From contig USFG01000004.1 in NCBI GenBank assembly GCA_900553855.1, forward strand, positions 60,529 to 124,528: 64,000 bases of DNA, in the 5' to 3' direction. The notes beneath the pieces are model-generated. The model saw only the letters and a list, made by a program, of their open reading frames with translations. It did not search any database and was not told the DNA's origin. The stretch comes from an uncultured Mycoplasmatota bacterium. GTDB lineage: Bacteria > Bacillota_I > Bacilli_A > RF39 > UBA660. Of this stretch, positions 1 through 9,515 are shown one piece after another (position 1 is the first letter of the stretch; every line of letters begins with the position of its first letter). Made by a program: the position numbers and the translations under genes.

Positions 1-209
1 GTATTTTTATGAGCATATTTACTAAATTGATTGCTTATATATCTGATAAACTTGGTTTTATAAGTATTTCAAATTTTGTTTTGGTGTTTGTGATTTTAGT
101 TTTAAGTATTTATAATTTGAAAATAGTTACTAAATATTCAAAGTTAAATGAGAATGTTAAAAAACTAAATCATTTTATTGCCTTAAAAGATAAGGAGAAT
201 AAGAAATGA
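1..209 (+). CDS. DUF2304-like small membrane protein, 5' end cut by window edge
   Basis: The reading frame is open to the left edge; an ATG at position 9 is only the first visible one. What remains is one hydrophobic segment (about residues 18-38 from that ATG) followed by a charged, Lys/Glu/Asn-rich coiled-coil-like tail. This matches the C-terminal half of DUF2304 proteins, small membrane proteins usually found beside glycosyltransferases in surface polysaccharide clusters. The stop TGA overlaps the next gene's ATG (ATGA at 206-209), so the two are translationally coupled. The family is recognised from the pattern only and its biochemical role is unknown. Confidence 0.6.
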   Translation, partial: IFMSIFTKLIAYISDKLGFISISNFVLVFVILVLSIYNLKIVTKYSKLNENVKKLNHFIALKDKENKK

Positions 210-2350
210 TTAGATTAGTTTTAATATTTTTACCTTTTTTATTTATTTTATTACCAACGTGTTACTTGTTCGGCGATATTGTATTAGAAAAATTAAAATT
301 AGAATTTAATAAATATTTAAAAGTTTGTGTAGGATTTATTTCGATTATTTCACTTTTTCAAATATTGTATTATCCTGCTATGATTTTGCAATTACCAAGC
401 TTGTATTTAACAATAGGTGGTTTAGCAATTACTTTATTTTTAATATTTTTAGATATTAAATATTTTAAAAAAATTAAAAATTTTTATAAAGATAAATATA
501 TTTTGGGAATATTATTTATGGCCTTTATATTTTTCTTTTTGTATATGAGAACTGTTCCTGAAGAATATTTCTATTATGATGATAGTTTTTATTTGCCTTT
601 AATGTATCATAATGCTAACACGAATAAATTATTTTCAATAGAACCTCGTGTAGGAACAGAGGTAAATTCTATATCTAAATATTATATGTATCAGGGATAT
701 TATTTAATTGGAAGCTTTTTTATAAGTATATTTAATATATTTAAAGATATATTTAGTTTAAAATTTTCTTATGTTTCAATTGTGCTTTATTTTATGTCTG
801 TTCCAACATTTACTATTTTATTTTTTACTTTTTTAGGTCTAATTAAACAAAATGAATTAACTAAATTAGAAAAAATTTTATTTGGTTTATGTGGTTTATT
901 TTATATAATTTATTTACCAATTGATTCTAATATTTATAATAATATATTTATGACTGGTTATTCAGGAGTATTTAGTTCTTTGACGGTTATATATCCTTTT
1001 TTAATGTTTGTTGTATTTAATTTTTATAAACATAAAAATTATAAGTTTTTGTTAGTGATTTTATTTTTTGCGTTATTAAGTTATGCAAGTTTTAATTTGT
1101 TTAATATAGTCATTATATTGTTTATAATGTTATTATTTCAAATGATTAATAATTCTGAAATTAATTATAATGATTATTTGTTATTAAGTTTTCCTGCTTT
1201 ATTATATATTAGTGTTTTTTTAATAAATAATAATTTTATATCAATGTTTATATTTATTATGATTATGCTATTATATATTATATATTTTAAATTTATAATT
1301 AAAAAACATAATTTAATCAGTTTAAATAAATTTAATAAATATTTTAAACCTATTTTGTTAGGAATATCTTTTTTTCCTGTTATTGCATCAATAATTATGG
1401 TTATATTTAGTATTAGTATTAAGATTGATACATTATATTATATAAATACTTTAATAAATGATTTTTTTCCTTTATTTGGTAGTTATAAATTTCATTATTC
1501 TTATATACCTATTACAATTTTCTACATAATTTTGTGTTATTTACTTATATTTAACGTTTATAAAAGAAGATATGAATCTGCAGATAAAAAGGTTATATGG
1601 TTTATTGTTTTAATTGGATTGATTTTTTTGAATCCTTTGGCAATTCCATTTATTTCTACAACAATGACTTCTGAAGTATTTTCAAGAATTTTTCCGTTAA
1701 TATTTAATCCATTGGTTATGTTTATTATTTTGAAACCTGTTATTAATAGTTTTAAGTGGAAGAAATGTTTAGCTTTTCTAATGATAATGTTTATTGTTGG
1801 TATTTCTTTAACAGAATTGAAGTCTTTAAGTTATACAGTTGGACAAACCGGTGGATCAGAAAAAGTTTATAGAATGAGACCTCGAGATGTTATTGCATAT
1901 ATTAAACTTGAAAAATATTTGAATGATTATAATGTTAGTAATCCTGTACTTGCTTCAAATCATAGTGATATGAGGATACTAAATCCTAAGATTGTAAGTA
2001 GCTATGATAGATTTATCTCTTTAACACCAAATGAAAGTTTTACAAAATATGCTTATTATCAGTTAACTCTTTATAGACTTAATCAGGGTATAATAAATAC
2101 TGAATATTTACAAGATGGAGATACACTATATGATGCAATTAAATATTTAGGCGTTAATTTAATAACAGTAGATATAAAATGTTTAGATAATGAAGTAATT
2201 GATGATATTGGTGGTGTTTGCGTATTTGATAAAGAAAAAGTAAATGATGCTAGATTTATCGAAGCCAATAAAATATATAATGATTTATTAAAACATTTGG
2301 ATTTAGTATATGAAACTGATCGATATAGGTTGTATTATGTAGGAGACTAA
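206..2350 (+). CDS. Large polytopic membrane protein of a surface polysaccharide cluster
   Basis: The 714-residue protein has many hydrophobic segments spread over roughly residues 1-560 and a soluble C-terminal part (about 560-714). An acidic, aromatic stretch after the first membrane block (around residues 112-135, with EEYFYYDD) resembles the loop of GT-C-like or DUF6077-type proteins. An AAGGAG ribosome site lies ten bases before the ATG, and the ATGA overlap couples it to the preceding gene. Lying directly before a flippase and glycosyltransferases, it may be a polymerase, ligase or lipid-linked sugar transferase of that pathway. No catalytic motif can be assigned and the DUF6077 resemblance is tentative. 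Confidence 0.6.
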   Translation: MIRLVLIFLPFLFILLPTCYLFGDIVLEKLKLEFNKYLKVCVGFISIISLFQILYYPAMILQLPSLYLTIGGLAITLFLIFLDIKYFKKIKNFYKDKYILGILFMAFIFFFLYMRTVPEEYFYYDDSFYLPLMYHNANTNKLFSIEPRVGTEVNSISKYYMYQGYYLIGSFFISIFNIFKDIFSLKFSYVSIVLYFMSVPTFTILFFTFLGLIKQNELTKLEKILFGLCGLFYIIYLPIDSNIYNNIFMTGYSGVFSSLTVIYPFLMFVVFNFYKHKNYKFLLVILFFALLSYASFNLFNIVIILFIMLLFQMINNSEINYNDYLLLSFPALLYISVFLINNNFISMFIFIMIMLLYIIYFKFIIKKHNLISLNKFNKYFKPILLGISFFPVIASIIMVIFSISIKIDTLYYINTLINDFFPLFGSYKFHYSYIPITIFYIILCYLLIFNVYKRRYESADKKVIWFIVLIGLIFLNPLAIPFISTTMTSEVFSRIFPLIFNPLVMFIILKPVINSFKWKKCLAFLMIMFIVGISLTELKSLSYTVGQTGGSEKVYRMRPRDVIAYIKLEKYLNDYNVSNPVLASNHSDMRILNPKIVSSYDRFISLTPNESFTKYAYYQLTLYRLNQGIINTEYLQDGDTLYDAIKYLGVNLITVDIKCLDNEVIDDIGGVCVFDKEKVNDARFIEANKIYNDLLKHLDLVYETDRYRLYYVGD

Positions 2351-2352
2351 TA

Positions 2353-3684
2353 ATGAAAGAAAAAATAAAGAAAATTTATAAGAAAATTTTAGAGAGAAAA
2401 CTTGTTAAAAATTTTTTGATGATATTTACTGGTCAAGGAATATCTTCACTATTTGGCTTGTTTGCAACTATAATGATTATATCAGCTATTGGATCTGAAC
2501 AGCATGGCGTACTTATAGTTATACAAACATATTCAACGTTATTTTATAGTTTCTTTTCTTTTAAAACGTTTCAAGCGCTAATTAAATATTTAGCTCAAGC
2601 AAAGAAAGATAATGATATAGAAAATATTAAAATATATATTAAATGGTCTTTTCTTTTTGATTTATTATCTTTAATTTTAATGTTTGTTTTTGGAATTGTT
2701 TTAAAAAATATTGTAATAAGTTGGATGAATTGGCCTACTAATATTACTAGATATTTAATTATTTATCTAGCATTACAAATTTTTTATTTACAAGGTACGA
2801 CAATTGGCGTTTTGAGATCATATGAAAAGTATAATTATGTTGTAACATCTCAAATTGTTTCTAATGTTGTTAGATTTGCATTATATTTATATTGTTACTT
2901 AACTAAAAGTGGATTTGATACATTTTTTATTGCTGAAGTTATAGCAACTTTTGTAAATTATATATTATTAATTTATTTTACTATAAAGGTTTTAAAAGAA
3001 AATAGATTACTAGATTTTTATAAAGTAAAATTAAAATATAAGAAAGAATTTTTTATGTTTAACATATACAGTAATTTAACATCTACTTTAGATTTACCTA
3101 TTAATCAAGTTACTCAATTGATTATAAACAAATATTTAGGATTTAGTGCTAATTCAGCATATAGTGTATTTGAAAAATTAGGAACTATAATTAATAAACT
3201 TGGCGATCCTATTAATCAAATAATATATCCGGAAATGAATTTAAAAATTGTAGATAAAGATTATGATGGAGCAAAAAATTTATCCAAAAAATTAAAGAAA
3301 TTAATGTTGGGTATATTTGCAGTATGCTTTGTTGGAACATTATTAACTTATAAATTATGGTTTCATTTATTTATAGATGATGTTGATTTATATATTATTC
3401 CTTTTTGCTTGTATTTAGCATTTATATCATATTCTAATGCAGCTATGGGAACACATAATTTGTTTATGGCATTAGGATATGTTAAGTATAATATTCCTAT
3501 TTTAATAGTAGTTAATTCAATATATTTGGCATTCTTGTTTTTTGCTATTCAAAATTTAGGATTAAGCGGTGTATTATTAGCTTATTTAATTCAGGCTATG
3601 GGAATGGTTGTAATAAAGGAAATAATTTTGAAAAGACATAATTATAAAGAATATATTGATAAAAAAGGAGTTAAGAATGTATAA
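2353..3684 (+). CDS. Polysaccharide flippase (Wzx/MATE-like, MOP superfamily)
   Basis: The 443-residue protein has about 12-14 predicted membrane helices and the N-terminal pattern typical of oligosaccharide flippases: a short basic cytosolic start, then 'MIFTGQGISSLFGLFATIMI'. Proteins of this family move lipid-linked sugar units across the cytoplasmic membrane. It starts two bases after the previous stop with an AGGAG ribosome site and overlaps the following glycosyltransferase by eight bases, so it sits inside a polysaccharide operon. Length and hydrophobicity fit the family. The substrate cannot be told. Confidence 0.82.
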   Translation: MKEKIKKIYKKILERKLVKNFLMIFTGQGISSLFGLFATIMIISAIGSEQHGVLIVIQTYSTLFYSFFSFKTFQALIKYLAQAKKDNDIENIKIYIKWSFLFDLLSLILMFVFGIVLKNIVISWMNWPTNITRYLIIYLALQIFYLQGTTIGVLRSYEKYNYVVTSQIVSNVVRFALYLYCYLTKSGFDTFFIAEVIATFVNYILLIYFTIKVLKENRLLDFYKVKLKYKKEFFMFNIYSNLTSTLDLPINQVTQLIINKYLGFSANSAYSVFEKLGTIINKLGDPINQIIYPEMNLKIVDKDYDGAKNLSKKLKKLMLGIFAVCFVGTLLTYKLWFHLFIDDVDLYIIPFCLYLAFISYSNAAMGTHNLFMALGYVKYNIPILIVVNSIYLAFLFFAIQNLGLSGVLLAYLIQAMGMVVIKEIILKRHNYKEYIDKKGVKNV

Positions 3685-4639
3685 ATATTCAATTATCGTA
3701 CCGACTTATAATGCAGAAAAATTTATTATAAAATGTGCTGAATCTTTAAAAAATCAATTATTTAAAGATTATGAGGTATTATTTATCAATGATGGATCAA
3801 CTGATGATACATTAAATATATTAAATAATTATATAAAAAATAATAAATTAGAAAATTTTAAAATTATAACTAAAAAAAATGGGGGAGTTAGTAGTTCAAG
3901 AAATTGTGGAATAAAACATGCTAAAGGTGAATTTTTACTTGCAGTTGATAGTGATGATTTTGTATGTGAAGATTTTTTAACAAAAATAGATGCCGCAATA
4001 AATGATAAAGTAGATATTTTAATATTTAGTTTTTATGAATATTTTAATGATGATTTTAAAAATAAAAAAATAGGGATTAATTTTGTTAATGATGATATAA
4101 AAAAGAATGCTATGATTTCAGCACCTGCACAATGGAACAAAGCAATAAGAAGAGATTTATTTTTAAAAAATAATATTTCTTTTCCAGATGGGCTAATTTA
4201 TGAAGATTTGGGCACTATTCCAAAACTATATTTATTAACTGATAAAATTAAATTTATTGATGAATATATTTATTATTATCGTCAACAAGAGAATTCAATA
4301 ATGCATACTTTTAATGAAAAAATATTTAATATATATCCTATATTAGAAAATTTAAAAGATTATTATGATAAAAATGATGAAAAGAAGAAATATATTAATG
4401 AATTAGAAAAAATATTTATTTATAATATATTTTTTATAGTAAATACACTTGGTAGCGTTAAATATAGACAAAAATTAAAATATCAAAAAGATTCTATAAT
4501 ATTTTTGAAAAATAATTATCCTAGATGGTATAAAAATCCTTATTTAAAAAGAGAAAAAATTAAAACAAGATTACATATTCTAATTATGAAATATAATTTC
4601 TTGTTACCAATCTATGATTTAATTAGAGGTATGAAATGA
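3677..4639 (+). CDS. Family 2 glycosyltransferase
   Basis: GT-A fold transferase. The N-terminus has the GT2 signature 'YSIIVPTYNAEKFI', followed by 'FINDGSTDDT' (UDP-sugar binding) and 'AVDSDDF', the DxD-type metal-binding motif at about residue 90. It probably adds one sugar to a lipid-linked repeat unit at the inner membrane face. I place the start at the ATG at 3677, seven codons inside the longest frame, because AAAGGAG at 3664-3670 is properly spaced for it and the family motif begins right there. It overlaps the flippase stop by eight bases and the next gene by four. Confidence 0.88.
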   Translation: MYKYSIIVPTYNAEKFIIKCAESLKNQLFKDYEVLFINDGSTDDTLNILNNYIKNNKLENFKIITKKNGGVSSSRNCGIKHAKGEFLLAVDSDDFVCEDFLTKIDAAINDKVDILIFSFYEYFNDDFKNKKIGINFVNDDIKKNAMISAPAQWNKAIRRDLFLKNNISFPDGLIYEDLGTIPKLYLLTDKIKFIDEYIYYYRQQENSIMHTFNEKIFNIYPILENLKDYYDKNDEKKKYINELEKIFIYNIFFIVNTLGSVKYRQKLKYQKDSIIFLKNNYPRWYKNPYLKREKIKTRLHILIMKYNFLLPIYDLIRGMK

Positions 4640-5739
4640 AAAAGAAAGTTTTGTTTATAATATGGTCGTATTCATATGGTGGTGGAGCCGAAAGAATACT
4701 TACAAATATTGTTAATAATTTAGATCCTTCAAAATATGAAATTGACATTTTAGAATATGTTTATGCTGGCATAAAAAAAGAAGAGATAAACGATAATATT
4801 AATTTATTAAATCCGATTATTGATATTACTGATAGATCTTTTATTAATAGAGTTAATAATTATATTAAAGAAAAAGTAGTTTATAGATTTCCAAAATTAT
4901 TAAGACAAAAGTACATAAAAAAAGATTATGATGTTGAAATTGCATTTAATTATTTGATTCCTACTTTTTTACTTAACTATAATGCTAAGACAATAGGATG
5001 GTGCCATGGAGCTGTAACTGATTTAAAAGAAAATGATAAATTAAAAAAATTACAAAAAAAATATTATGATAAAATAAATAAAATTGTTGCTATTTCTAAT
5101 AAAACTTTTGATTCAGTTATTGATGTTTATCCAGAATATAAAAATAAAGTTGAACTTATTTATAATGGATTTGATAAAAATAATATTTTAAATAAAATTA
5201 ATGATTATAAAGCTGAAAATATTGATATTCTTTATTGTGGTAGATTTGATGAAAATAAAAATCCGGCGAAATTTATTGAAATAATTAAAAATATTAAAAA
5301 GGTAAAAAATGATATTATGGCTGGTATGCTTGGAATTGGTAAATTAGAGGAAAATATTAAAAAGATGATTGATGAGTATGAACTAGGCGATAATGTTATT
5401 TTGTATGGTTATAAAGATAATCCTTATCCAATAATAAATAGCACAAAAATTATGTGTTTGACATCTTATTCTGAAGGATTTCCAACAGTTTTAATGGAAG
5501 GAATGATTTTAGGTAAACCATTTATAAGCACTGAAGTTGCGGGAACTAAAGAGATGTCTAATAGTAATAAATGTGGATTTGTTAGTAATGATAATGAAAT
5601 GTTATGCAAATATGCAATTAAATTATTAGAGGATAAAAAGCTATATGATGTTATGAGTAGAGATTCAAAAAAACATGCTGAAAACTTTACTTTAATAAAT
5701 CAAATAAAAAATATAGAAAGTATAATTGATAAGGAATAA
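4636..5739 (+). CDS. Family 4 glycosyltransferase (GT-B)
   Basis: The 367-residue protein has the GT-B layout: an N-terminal acceptor domain starting 'FIIWSYSYGGGAERIL' with the glycine-rich loop after the first strand, and a C-terminal donor domain with 'YCGRFDENKNP' and the E-x7-E region 'SEGFPTVLMEGMILGKP' at about residues 275-291. This is the usual GT4 signature for retaining transfer from nucleotide sugars. The start overlaps the GT2 stop (ATGA), and AGAGGT lies just upstream. Donor and acceptor sugars are unknown. Confidence 0.88.
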   Translation: MKKKVLFIIWSYSYGGGAERILTNIVNNLDPSKYEIDILEYVYAGIKKEEINDNINLLNPIIDITDRSFINRVNNYIKEKVVYRFPKLLRQKYIKKDYDVEIAFNYLIPTFLLNYNAKTIGWCHGAVTDLKENDKLKKLQKKYYDKINKIVAISNKTFDSVIDVYPEYKNKVELIYNGFDKNNILNKINDYKAENIDILYCGRFDENKNPAKFIEIIKNIKKVKNDIMAGMLGIGKLEENIKKMIDEYELGDNVILYGYKDNPYPIINSTKIMCLTSYSEGFPTVLMEGMILGKPFISTEVAGTKEMSNSNKCGFVSNDNEMLCKYAIKLLEDKKLYDVMSRDSKKHAENFTLINQIKNIESIIDKE

Positions 5740-5741
5740 AG

Positions 5742-6791
5742 ATGAAAAGAATTTTAATTACTGCTGGTTATATGGGAACTGGCTCTTCTGCAATGACTGA
5801 TTTATTAAGTGAATTTAAATCAGTTAATAATAAATATAAAGACTTTGAATATATATTTTTACATTGCCCAGGTGGAATATTTGATTTAGAAGATAAATTA
5901 CTTATTGGAAATAATTCAATGCGTAGTGATGAAGCATTACACGCTTTTAGAAATACAATGAAAGATTTATATGACGTGAAATTTTGGTGGCCTGGTAATT
6001 ATAAAAATGTCATTGGGAAAAATTTTATGAATATTGTTGACGAATATATTAATTCGATAACATTGTTTAAAACTGATAATTTTTGGTATTATCAGGAAAA
6101 GCCAACTAAAGTTGGTATGCTAAAATACATATATTTTTATATATTGAATAAAATATTTAATAATAAATTTAAAAATAAAAAAGTTTTGACTTATGATAAA
6201 ATGTTTTTATCGTATATTGATAGTAATACATTTTATGAAAAATCTAAAATATTTATTAATAATGTTATTTATGAAATAGATAAAAGTGATGATGATATAT
6301 TACTTGATCAATTATTGCTACCACATAATGCTTGGAGAATTGATAATTATTTTGATAATAATACGAAAATGTTTATTGTAGATCGTGATCCTAGAGATTT
6401 ATTTGTTTTAAATAAATATGTTTGGAGTAAAAAAGGTATTAGTGTTCCTTATTCTTTTGATGTTAAAAAATTTTGCATACAATATAGAGAAATTAGAAAA
6501 AACGTTAAAGAATACAATAAAAAATTTGTTATGAATATACAATTTGAAGATTTGATATATAAATATGATGATACTTTAAAAAACATTATGAAATTTATGA
6601 GTTATAGTGATGAAGACCATATAAATAAAATGAATAGATTTGATCCAAATAAATCTATTGCAAACACCCAAGTTTATTTATCTGAAAATATCGATAATGA
6701 AGAAATAAGATATATTGAAAAAGAACTTAAAGAATTTTTATATGACTTTCCATATCAGGTTTCTTCTTCTATTGATAATACTTTAGATTAA
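5742..6791 (+). CDS. Sulfotransferase family protein in polysaccharide cluster
   Basis: The 349-residue protein carries a P-loop-like PAPS-binding site at residues 9-17 (GYMGTGSSA), right after the first beta strand. 'RDPRD' at about residues 215-219 fits the 3'-phosphate-binding region of sulfotransferases. Members of the family move a sulfuryl group from PAPS to a hydroxyl or amine. As the last gene of the cluster (two bases after the GT4 gene, followed by a terminator), it probably decorates the surface glycan or an activated precursor. No PAPS-making genes are in the window. A related P-loop kinase activity cannot be ruled out. Confidence 0.7.
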   Translation: MKRILITAGYMGTGSSAMTDLLSEFKSVNNKYKDFEYIFLHCPGGIFDLEDKLLIGNNSMRSDEALHAFRNTMKDLYDVKFWWPGNYKNVIGKNFMNIVDEYINSITLFKTDNFWYYQEKPTKVGMLKYIYFYILNKIFNNKFKNKKVLTYDKMFLSYIDSNTFYEKSKIFINNVIYEIDKSDDDILLDQLLLPHNAWRIDNYFDNNTKMFIVDRDPRDLFVLNKYVWSKKGISVPYSFDVKKFCIQYREIRKNVKEYNKKFVMNIQFEDLIYKYDDTLKNIMKFMSYSDEDHINKMNRFDPNKSIANTQVYLSENIDNEEIRYIEKELKEFLYDFPYQVSSSIDNTLD

Positions 6792-6795
6792 AAAA

Positions 6796-6835
6796 GGAAT
6801 GATACATTTTTATGTATACATTTCTTTTATTTTTG
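6796..6835. terminator. Terminator between convergent genes
   Basis: A hairpin with arms GGAATGATACAT and ATGTATACATTTC (one bulged A) is followed by TTTTATTTTT. It closes the polysaccharide operon on the plus strand. The stop of the minus-strand gene at 6827 lies in the T tract, so use from both sides is possible. Confidence 0.7.
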
Positions 6836-7174
6836 AACGTTAGATAACATTGATCCTAACATTGAAGATGCTGTTATTACTATGTAATAGACAAAGGTGT
6901 TAAAAGTTAATTCTTTATGAAATATTAAACTTAGAAGCAAATATAGTATAGATGTAATAATTCCAAATATTAAGCCGTGAACGTATTTCTTTTTAGTAAA
7001 TTCTTTACTTAATAGATATCCTGATATAAACATAACTATGGACATTGCTATTAAAATAAATATATTATTGGTTTTAAATCCTAAAAGATTTGTTATACTA
7101 AATAAGATAGACATAATTATTAAAGAAATAAAGGGTATTGCTAATGTTTTTAAATATTTAATTATATAATTCAA
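6827..7174 (-). CDS. Small four-helix membrane protein (TIGR04086/YrzE-like)
   Basis: About 115 residues in four hydrophobic segments separated by short loops, ending in a short polar tail. The pattern resembles the TIGR04086 (YrzE) membrane family of Bacillota, which has no known function. The longest frame begins with GTG at 7183, but that GTG is part of AGGTGA, a good ribosome site for the TTG at 7174, so I prefer the TTG start. The ribosome site lies inside the 3' arm of the terminator hairpin of the preceding gene. Confidence 0.55.
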   Translation of the reverse strand: MNYIIKYLKTLAIPFISLIIMSILFSITNLLGFKTNNIFILIAMSIVMFISGYLLSKEFTKKKYVHGLIFGIITSILYLLLSLIFHKELTFNTFVYYIVITASSMLGSMLSNVQK

Positions 7175-7207
7175 AAAAATCACCTAATAAAGATTATGTG
7201 ATTTTTA
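7173..7207 (-). terminator. Terminator that also holds the next gene's ribosome site
   Basis: Arms AAAAATCAC (7175-7183) and GTGATTTTT (7198-7206) pair perfectly. Read on the minus strand the hairpin ends in a run of seven T. It lies just after the IMPACT-family gene. The distal arm contains the AGGTGA ribosome site of the downstream membrane protein gene, so folding would hide that site in read-through RNA. Confidence 0.55.
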
Positions 7208-7552
7208 TTTATTTATGCATGTACTTGCACACTTACCATATGTTCTAGATAAGTTAGATGCTCCTAATTTTGTTCCACCGTAGAATCTTACAACAGCAAT
7301 TAAATGATTATTTAAATTATTTCTTTCTAAGTTATTTAAAAATGATATTGAAATGTTTCCTGGTTCTTTATCATCAGATTTACCTGCTGTATTATTAAAA
7401 TAATAAGCATAGGGAATATGTCTATATCCTTTATTTTCTTCTTTAAGATTATTTAGTATTATTTTTACGTCTTCGGTGGAATCTAATTCATATAAATAAC
7501 CATAAAATTTAGATTTTTTAATTTCAATATAACTTGTATTTAATAATTTCAT
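7205..7552 (-). CDS. Shortened IMPACT/YigZ (UPF0029) family protein
   Basis: The 115 residues cover the UPF0029 domain: 'GYRHIPYAYYF', then SDDKEP, then 'VVRFYGGTKLGASNLSRTYGK', matching the conserved H-x-AY, SDDGEP and V-R-YFGG-TKLG blocks. Typical YigZ proteins are about 200 residues and carry a second, ferredoxin-like DUF1949 domain; here the protein stops right after the first domain. The family is linked to ribosome/translation-associated functions, but no reaction is firmly known. The ATG start has AGAGGT about eleven bases upstream. A terminator follows directly. Confidence 0.78.
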   Translation of the reverse strand: MKLLNTSYIEIKKSKFYGYLYELDSTEDVKIILNNLKEENKGYRHIPYAYYFNNTAGKSDDKEPGNISISFLNNLERNNLNNHLIAVVRFYGGTKLGASNLSRTYGKCASTCINK

Positions 7553-7630
7553 AATAATTATTACCTCTTGTTTATTATATCAATTATATTATAAATATGC
7601 TATATTATTAATAGATATGAGGGAACTAGT

Positions 7631-9463
7631 ATGAATAAAGAGTATATAATTAATCATTTTATTAATTTGTATTATAAATCTTTTAATGATATTGATTTAG
7701 CAAACGATGATAAAGAATATATTGAACATATTAGTATTAGTGAAGCATTAGATATAGTTTGTTGTTTTTTAAATGAATATGATAAAGAATTATATAATAT
7801 TTTTATGAATGTTATGAGTTTTAATCGTGAAAGTATAATATTTGTTTCTAATGAATTATCAAATAATTCTAGTTCTTTAAATTCTAATAGTAATAAAATA
7901 ACAATTAATGTTAAAAATAATATTGAAGATGTATTTGCTATTGTTCATGAATTTATGCATTATGTTGATGCTACTAAGGCTAAAAATAAAGAAAATTCTA
8001 TATATTCAGAAACATCTTCAATTACAATAGAACTATTTTTACATAATTACTTATCAGATAATAAAATACATTTATTAGATAGTAATAATTATATATTTAA
8101 TAAATTAAAAAATTATTTTTTTGATGCGATTTATGTTAAATATTATTCCTTTAAAAGAAGTATTTCAGGAGTTGAGCTAATTAATTTATTACCTAAAGGT
8201 AAGTATCAAAAGTTTATTGAAAAAGAAGTAAATGAATTAGATAGTCCTTATAAAGATTTATTTTTAAAATATTATCATTTGTTTGATGAAAGAATAAAAA
8301 ATGATGGATTAATGGCGAAACATTTCATCAAAAGAAATTATAACTATTTATTAGGGCTATATTTAGGAACTTATTTGTTAAATAAGAATGATAAAAAATT
8401 AATATCTGATATTAATAAGGCTAGTTATAATGATGATGTAATAGTTCCAACATTTGATATAAAAGAGGTAAGTAAAAGTTTTGACAGTTATATTAGTAAA
8501 TTATTAAAAGTAAATTCTGAATTAAATTTATCACTAAAAATTTATAATATTTCAAATTTTGGAGAATTAATGTATCGTATAATGGTTAATGGACCTACTG
8601 AATTAAAATATATTGATGAACCAACTTATTATTATATTCCTCTAAATGATTCAATTGATATAGTAGGAGATTTTTTTAAATCGTATGATATACAGTTATA
8701 TAATGCTTTTGTAAATATGATGAAGTTTGATAAATATAGTTTTGAATTTAAATATAACGAGAATAAATATTCTCATGATGGAAGTTGTATGTATATTGAA
8801 GATGGTAGAATAAATTTGGAATATTGTAATGATATGACTGATATTATTGATTTGGTGCATGAATTTGGTCATAAAATAGATTATACAAATTGTGATTATA
8901 ACAATTTAACTGCTGTAAATTTTACAGAAACAACACCTATTACTTTTGAGTTATATTTATATAAATTTTTAATGAAATATAATTATTGTATTCAGGATGC
9001 TCATATGATTTTTTATAATAAAGTTATGTATTTAACTGAAAATGCTTATAAATGCTATTTTATTTATTTTTTAATGAAAACTTATAGTGTTCCGTTGTTT
9101 GGTATTCAATATTTAGATATAAATAAAAATGATTTTATAAGTAAAGTAAGTGGTTTGCCAAATAATATCCAAAATATTTTAATTTCTAAATTTGATGAAT
9201 ATATTGAAATTATAAAATCTAAGAAAGATGAAATATATGATTATTTATTATTTAATATTCCTTATTGTTATGCGTTATTACTTGCTCCTTATTTATATAA
9301 GATAAATGATAAAGAATTAATTAAAGATATTAATAGAACAAGTTATTTAATAAACGATCATGTAAAAGGTTTAGATGAAAATGAAATGGGTAAAGCATTT
9401 AAGGAACTTATTAATGAACTTGAAAGTGTGGATTATTCTAAGTTAGTTGAACATATTAAATAA
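7631..9463 (+). CDS. Protein with two tandem HExxH metallopeptidase-like modules
   Basis: The 610-residue protein is made of two similar halves. Half one has HEFMH at residues 106-110 with a glutamate at 127 in 'SETSSITIE'. Half two has HEFGH at 410-414 with a glutamate at 433 in 'TETTPITFE'. HExxH plus a downstream Glu in an E-x-(S/T)-x(4)-E context resembles zinc-binding gluzincins of the M3 family (compare HELGH...AEVASTVNE in this window's own PepF), though the spacing is shorter. Each half is all-alpha in appearance and lacks a signal peptide, so it is probably cytosolic. It starts with a GAGGGA site before the ATG. No named family is recognised and activity is inferred only from the motifs. 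Confidence 0.6.
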   Translation: MNKEYIINHFINLYYKSFNDIDLANDDKEYIEHISISEALDIVCCFLNEYDKELYNIFMNVMSFNRESIIFVSNELSNNSSSLNSNSNKITINVKNNIEDVFAIVHEFMHYVDATKAKNKENSIYSETSSITIELFLHNYLSDNKIHLLDSNNYIFNKLKNYFFDAIYVKYYSFKRSISGVELINLLPKGKYQKFIEKEVNELDSPYKDLFLKYYHLFDERIKNDGLMAKHFIKRNYNYLLGLYLGTYLLNKNDKKLISDINKASYNDDVIVPTFDIKEVSKSFDSYISKLLKVNSELNLSLKIYNISNFGELMYRIMVNGPTELKYIDEPTYYYIPLNDSIDIVGDFFKSYDIQLYNAFVNMMKFDKYSFEFKYNENKYSHDGSCMYIEDGRINLEYCNDMTDIIDLVHEFGHKIDYTNCDYNNLTAVNFTETTPITFELYLYKFLMKYNYCIQDAHMIFYNKVMYLTENAYKCYFIYFLMKTYSVPLFGIQYLDINKNDFISKVSGLPNNIQNILISKFDEYIEIIKSKKDEIYDYLLFNIPYCYALLLAPYLYKINDKELIKDINRTSYLINDHVKGLDENEMGKAFKELINELESVDYSKLVEHIK

Positions 9464-9515
9464 TATGATTTCTATAAATAATATGGTATTGTGTAATGGA
9501 TAAGAGGTGAAGTTT

